Both the position numbers and the translations under genes were made by a program. DNA of 17,882 nucleotides, taken from positions 1 through 17,882 of the forward strand of contig DATIBC010000031.1 in the NCBI GenBank assembly GCA_035457725.1. Reading direction: 5' to 3'. Positions within the stretch are counted from its first letter, which is position 1. Each line of letters starts with the position of its first letter. This stretch comes from DATFES01 sp035457725 (GTDB lineage Bacteria; Pseudomonadota; Alphaproteobacteria; CACIAM-22H2). Under the pieces are notes generated by a model. It was not told the origin of the DNA. It saw nothing but the letters and a program-made list of their open reading frames with translations, and did no database searches. Below, piece after piece: positions 14,548 through 17,882 of the stretch.

Positions 14548-16215
14548 ATGACTGAATCGTTCGTGCTGGCGATGGCGCAGTTGAACCAGGTGGTCGGCGA
14601 CATCGCCGGCAACCTGGCGCGAATTCGCGCCGCGCGGAGCGAAGCTCGCGCCAAGGGAGCCGATCTCGTTGTCTATCCCGAGCTCAACGTCGCCGGCTAT
14701 CCGCCGGAGGATCTGGTGTTGAAGCCGGCCTTCCAAGAGGCGATCGCGACGGCGGTCGGCGATCTCGCCGGCGAGACCGCCGATGGCGGCCCGGCGATGC
14801 TGGTCGGCGCGCCGTGGCGGGCGAACGGCAAGCTTTACAACGCGGCCCTGCTGCTCGACGGCGGTAAAATCGCCGCGACGCGCTTCAAGCACGATCTGCC
14901 GAATTACGGCGTGTTCGACGAGAAGCGCATTTTCGCCGCCGGGCCGCCGCCAGGGCCGATCGCCTTTCGCAATCATGTCCGTCTCGGCGTGATGATCTGC
15001 GAGGACATGTGGACGCCCGATTGCGCCGAGTGCCTAGTCGAATCGGGCGCCGAAATGCTGGTGGTGCCCAACGGTAGTCCATACGAAAGCGACAAGATCG
15101 ACGAGCGCCTGTCACTGGCGGCGGCGCGGATCGCCGAGACCAATCTGCCCTTGGTTTACGTCAATCGCGTCGGCGGGCAGGACGAACTTGTCTTCGATGG
15201 CGCGTCGTTCGTGCTCAACGCCGACCGTTCGCTCGCCGCGCAAGCGCCAAGCTTCGCCGAGGCGGTGCGCGTGACCCGTTGGTCGAAGAGCGGGGATGGG
15301 CGGTGGGCGTGCGCCCCGGGCGAGATCGACAAGCCGGCCGAGGGACTCGAAGCGATCTATCAGGCGCTGGTCCTGGGGTTACGCGACTACGTGCTGAAGA
15401 ACCGCTTCCCCGGCGTCATCATCGGGCTTTCGGGCGGCATTGATTCGGCGCTGACCGCCGCGCTCGCCGTCGACGCGCTCGGGGCCGACAAGGTGTGGAC
15501 GGTGATGATGCCGTCGCCCTACACGTCCAAGGAAAGCCTCGACGACGCGGCCGAAGTGGCGCGTCTGTTGGGTGTACGGCTCGACACCGTGTCGATCGAA
15601 CCGGCGATGCGGGCGTTCGCGGCCATGCTCGCCGAGACGTTCAAGGGCAAGACGCCCGACATCACCGAGGAGAATATCCAGTCGCGCAGTCGCGGCATCG
15701 CCTTGATGGCGCTTTCGAACAAGTTCGGGCACATGGTCGTCTCGACCGGCAACAAGTCCGAGATGTCGGTCGGCTATGCGACGATTTACGGCGACATGTG
15801 CGGCGGTTACGCGGTGCTCAAGGACGTGTACAAGACCACCGTCTTCAAGCTCGCGGGATGGCGCAACCAGACGCGACCCCCGGGTGCGCTGGGGCCGGCA
15901 GGGCGCGTGATGCCGGAAAACGTGATCACGCGGCCGCCCACGGCCGAGCTGCGTCCGGACCAGACCGACGAGGCGACGCTTGGACCTTATGCCGAGCTCG
16001 ACGACATCCTTCACTGTCTCGTCGAGAAAGAAATGGCGGTCCCGGACATCGTCGCCCGCGGTCACGCGGCGGCGACCGTCCATCGTGTGTGGCGGATGCT
16101 CGACGTCGCGGAGTACAAGCGCCGCCAGGCGCCGCCCGGGGTAAAAATCACGCGCCGCGCATTCGGCCGCGATCGCCGCTATCCGATCACCAACGGCTTC
16201 CGCGCGCCGGCTTGA
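14548..16215 (+). CDS. nadE: Glutamine-dependent NAD+ synthetase
   Basis: NadE amidates nicotinate adenine dinucleotide to NAD with ATP, drawing ammonia from glutamine. The 555-residue protein has both domains. The N-terminal nitrilase-like glutaminase has the triad Glu45 in YPELN, Lys114 in FKHDLPNYGVFDE and Cys151 in ICEDMW. From about residue 285 the synthetase domain has the PP-loop GLSGGIDSA, followed by SRGIALMALSN, STGNKSEMSVGY and the DMCGGYAVLKDVYKT stretch. PPTAELRPDQTDE and the C-terminal RRAFGRDRRYPITNGFR are also conserved. The glutaminase domain makes it self-sufficient, unlike short ammonia-only NadE. It lies 30 bases after pncB, so the two probably share a transcript. The ATG at 14548 leads straight into the first nitrilase strand. 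There is no obvious Shine-Dalgarno. Confidence 0.95.
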   Translation: MTESFVLAMAQLNQVVGDIAGNLARIRAARSEARAKGADLVVYPELNVAGYPPEDLVLKPAFQEAIATAVGDLAGETADGGPAMLVGAPWRANGKLYNAALLLDGGKIAATRFKHDLPNYGVFDEKRIFAAGPPPGPIAFRNHVRLGVMICEDMWTPDCAECLVESGAEMLVVPNGSPYESDKIDERLSLAAARIAETNLPLVYVNRVGGQDELVFDGASFVLNADRSLAAQAPSFAEAVRVTRWSKSGDGRWACAPGEIDKPAEGLEAIYQALVLGLRDYVLKNRFPGVIIGLSGGIDSALTAALAVDALGADKVWTVMMPSPYTSKESLDDAAEVARLLGVRLDTVSIEPAMRAFAAMLAETFKGKTPDITEENIQSRSRGIALMALSNKFGHMVVSTGNKSEMSVGYATIYGDMCGGYAVLKDVYKTTVFKLAGWRNQTRPPGALGPAGRVMPENVITRPPTAELRPDQTDEATLGPYAELDDILHCLVEKEMAVPDIVARGHAAATVHRVWRMLDVAEYKRRQAPPGVKITRRAFGRDRRYPITNGFRAPA

Positions 16216-16230
16216 GCGGGTAATGTCCGC

Positions 16231-16251
16231 CCTCGGCTTCATAGCCGGAGG
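16231..16251 (+). terminator. Bulged hairpin after nadE
   Basis: CCTCGGCT (16231-16238) pairs with AGCCGGAGG (16243-16251) with one bulged G and a TCAT loop, starting 15 bases after the nadE stop. No T-run follows. It could mark the 3' end of the aroG-pncB-nadE message. Confidence 0.3.
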
Positions 16252-16267
16252 CTGGCGAGCATGACCG

Positions 16268-16296
16268 CCTCAACCTGAGCCTGTCGAAGGATGAGG
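16268..16296. repeat. REP-like palindrome 3, directly upstream of cysS
   Basis: CCTCAACCT and AGGATGAGG form a 9-bp stem with one A-A mismatch around the loop GAGCCTGTCGA; the 17-base core is at 16274-16290. This is the most consensus-like copy in the window. The element ends 37 bases before the cysS start codon, so it may lie in the cysS leader. Confidence 0.75.
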
Positions 16297-16333
16297 CTGA
16301 GGCACATCGCAACCGTCAGGACTTGGAACCGTC

Positions 16334-17758
16334 TTGCCGCTTCACCTCCACAACACCCTGACCCACCGCAAGGAGCGTTTCGAGCCGCTCGACCCGGGTC
16401 ATGTGCGGATGTATGTCTGCGGGCCGACGGTCTACGACTACGCGCATATCGGCAACGCACGGCCGGTGGTGGTGTTCGACGTACTCTATCGCGTGCTGAA
16501 GGCGCGGTACGCCAAGGTGACCTACGTCCGCAACATCACCGATATCGACGACAAGATCATGGCGGCGGCCAAGGAGTCGAGCGAGCGGATCGATTCCATC
16601 ACCTCGCGCACGACCAGGGCGTATCACGAGGACATGCGGGCGCTGGGCGCGCTCGATCCGGACATCGAGCCGCGCGCCACGCAGCACGTTCCGCAGATGA
16701 TCGCCATGATCGAAACGCTGATCGCCGACGGCCACGCCTATGCGGCGGAGGGACACGTGCTGTTCAACGTGCCGACGATGCGCGATTACGGCAAGCTGTC
16801 GGGCCGATCGCGCGACGAGCAGATCGCCGGCGCGCGCGTTGACGTCGCGCCGTACAAGAAGGATCCCGCCGATTTCGTCCTGTGGAAGCCTTCGGCGCCC
16901 GATCAGCCGGGATGGGACAGCCCGTGGGGCCGCGGCCGGCCAGGCTGGCATATCGAGTGCTCGGCGATGAGCGAGGCGCATCTCGGCGCGACCTTCGATA
17001 TCCACGGCGGCGGCCACGATCTGATTTTTCCCCACCATGAGAACGAGATCGCCCAGAGCGAATGCGCGCATGGCGGCAGGCCGTTCGTGCGCTACTGGGT
17101 GCACAACGGCTATCTGGTGGTGAACGGCGAAAAGATGTCGAAGAGTCTCGGCAATTTTTTCACCGTGCGCGAGTTACTGGCCAAGGCGCCGGGCGAGGCG
17201 ATTCGGCTGTTGTTGCTCAAGACGCATTATCGCGCGCCGCTTGATTTCACCGACGACGGTTTGCGCCAGGCTAAGGGCGAGCTCGACCGTTTTTACACGG
17301 CGCTGCGCGGCGCGACCGACGTGGCTCCGGACGGCGGCGAGACCCCGGCGGGCGTCATGGATGCGCTCGAGGACGATCTCAATACGCCGCTCGCTATCGC
17401 CTACTTGCACGAAATGGCGCGCGATCTGAACGCCGAGAAAGATGAAAAACGCCGCGCGCAATTCAAGGCGAACCTGATCAATGGCGGAGCCCTGCTTGGC
17501 CTGCTGCGTTCGAATCCAAACGACTGGTTCCAGAAGATCGTCTCGATTCACGAGTCGGTGCCGGCGAAACACGCTCCGGCGATGAATGCGCAACCGATCC
17601 TCGCCAAGGAGACGATCGAAAAGCTGATCGACGCCCGCAACGCCGCGCGCAAGGCGAAGAACTTCAAGGAGGCCGATCGGATTCGTGACGAATTGAAGGC
17701 TGGCGGCGTGCTACTCGAGGACGGCCCGAAGGGGACAACGTGGAAGCGCGCAGGATGA
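16334..17758 (+). CDS. cysS: Cysteine-tRNA ligase
   Basis: CysRS charges tRNA-Cys with cysteine. The 474-residue class I synthetase has the HIGH-type motif HIGN at residues 38-41 and KMSKS at 267-271. Cys29 in YVCGPTVYDYAHIGN, the Cys in HIECSAMS and the His/Glu of FPHHENEIAQSE supply the zinc that selects cysteine. NITDIDDKI follows the first half of the catalytic fold. The C-terminal helical anticodon region ends with KNFKEADRIRDELKAGGVLLEDGPKGTTW, a strong CysRS ending. The start is a TTG: no ATG or GTG lies in frame nearby, and the N-terminus PLHLHNTLTHRKE matches the family. The Shine-Dalgarno is poor (AGGA 12 bases away or GGA six bases away), so translation may be modest. cimA overlaps by four bases (ATGA). 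Confidence 0.95.
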   Translation: MPLHLHNTLTHRKERFEPLDPGHVRMYVCGPTVYDYAHIGNARPVVVFDVLYRVLKARYAKVTYVRNITDIDDKIMAAAKESSERIDSITSRTTRAYHEDMRALGALDPDIEPRATQHVPQMIAMIETLIADGHAYAAEGHVLFNVPTMRDYGKLSGRSRDEQIAGARVDVAPYKKDPADFVLWKPSAPDQPGWDSPWGRGRPGWHIECSAMSEAHLGATFDIHGGGHDLIFPHHENEIAQSECAHGGRPFVRYWVHNGYLVVNGEKMSKSLGNFFTVRELLAKAPGEAIRLLLLKTHYRAPLDFTDDGLRQAKGELDRFYTALRGATDVAPDGGETPAGVMDALEDDLNTPLAIAYLHEMARDLNAEKDEKRRAQFKANLINGGALLGLLRSNPNDWFQKIVSIHESVPAKHAPAMNAQPILAKETIEKLIDARNAARKAKNFKEADRIRDELKAGGVLLEDGPKGTTWKRAG

Positions 17759-17882
17759 CCGACGACAAGCGAGTCTATTTGTACGATTGCACGCTGCGCG
17801 ACGGCGCGCAGACGCAAGGCGTCGATTTCGGCGTCTCGGACAAGCTTGCGCTCGCCGACGCACTGGACAGGCTTGGCGTCGA
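17755..17882 (+). CDS. cimA: (R)-citramalate synthase, N-terminal fragment
   Basis: Only the first 42 codons are present before the right edge. The protein begins MTDDKRVYLYDCTLRDGAQT and continues QGVDFGVSDKLALADALDRLGV. The TLRDG motif at residues 13-17 is the acyl-CoA condensing (LeuA/CimA) signature: its Arg and Asp contact the keto acid and metal. The following AQTQGVDF..DK.. pattern is the one I associate with the CimA/TIGR00977 branch rather than 2-isopropylmalate synthase, which usually reads DGEQ. CimA condenses pyruvate and acetyl-CoA to citramalate, supplying 2-ketobutyrate for isoleucine without threonine. The start codon ATG overlaps the cysS stop as ATGA, indicating translational coupling. 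The catalytic His/Asn and regulatory domain are outside the window. Confidence 0.85.
   Translation, partial: MTDDKRVYLYDCTLRDGAQTQGVDFGVSDKLALADALDRLGV

Noticed and set aside
1..17882. Defence island, phage, CRISPR array or mobile element
   Set aside because: No transposase, integrase, nuclease, reverse transcriptase or regularly spaced repeat is visible; nearly all sequence is occupied by metabolic genes.

Overview
The window looks like chromosomal DNA from a high-GC alphaproteobacterium. The evidence is GC-rich coding, a class II (plant/actinobacterial-type) DAHP synthase beside nicotinate phosphoribosyltransferase and nadE, a cysS-cimA pair joined by an ATGA overlap, and REP-like palindromes between genes. 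I cannot settle the order (Rhodospirillales or Hyphomicrobiales both fit). Genes are packed tightly. I see no tRNA, rRNA, CRISPR array, insertion sequence or integrase, and the longest gene-free stretch is about 250 bases (9475-9722).

Layout. The left edge holds the 5' part of gph (minus strand), divergent from glmU-glmS, the amino-sugar pair that feeds peptidoglycan and LPS synthesis. Next comes a plus-strand series: gabD, a dienelactone-hydrolase-family enzyme with a Tat-like N-terminus (TTG start), a secreted GlcG/HbpS-family protein, a DUF599 membrane protein, glutathione reductase (gor), and a cupin that resembles thiol dioxygenases. The cupin gene converges on a minus-strand Cys/Met-metabolism PLP enzyme, and the gap between them carries two REP-like palindromes and a strong GC hairpin. 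A minus-strand YdcF/DUF218 membrane protein follows, divergent from the last plus-strand group: class II DAHP synthase, nicotinate phosphoribosyltransferase, nadE, a third REP-like palindrome, cysS, and the first 42 codons of cimA.

How the genes fit together. GlmS and GlmU are the first and last enzymes of UDP-GlcNAc synthesis. Nicotinate phosphoribosyltransferase and NadE are two steps of the Preiss-Handler route to NAD; the intervening NadD is not here. Gor, the thiol-dioxygenase-like cupin, the Cys/Met PLP enzyme and CysS all handle thiols or cysteine, but their strands and spacing do not make them one operon, so a shared programme is only a suggestion. AroG and CimA open the aromatic and (threonine-independent) isoleucine pathways.

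Novelty. I find no clear undescribed system. The best leads are the three REP-like elements, which keep an 11-base loop while their stems change in a compensatory way; the cupin, which keeps the three-His metal site and the His/Tyr of the thiol-dioxygenase triad but has Ala for Ser; the PLP enzyme with a non-canonical tyrosine loop; the uncharacterised DUF599 gene next to gor; and a few candidate promoters with symmetric sequences over or between their hexamers.
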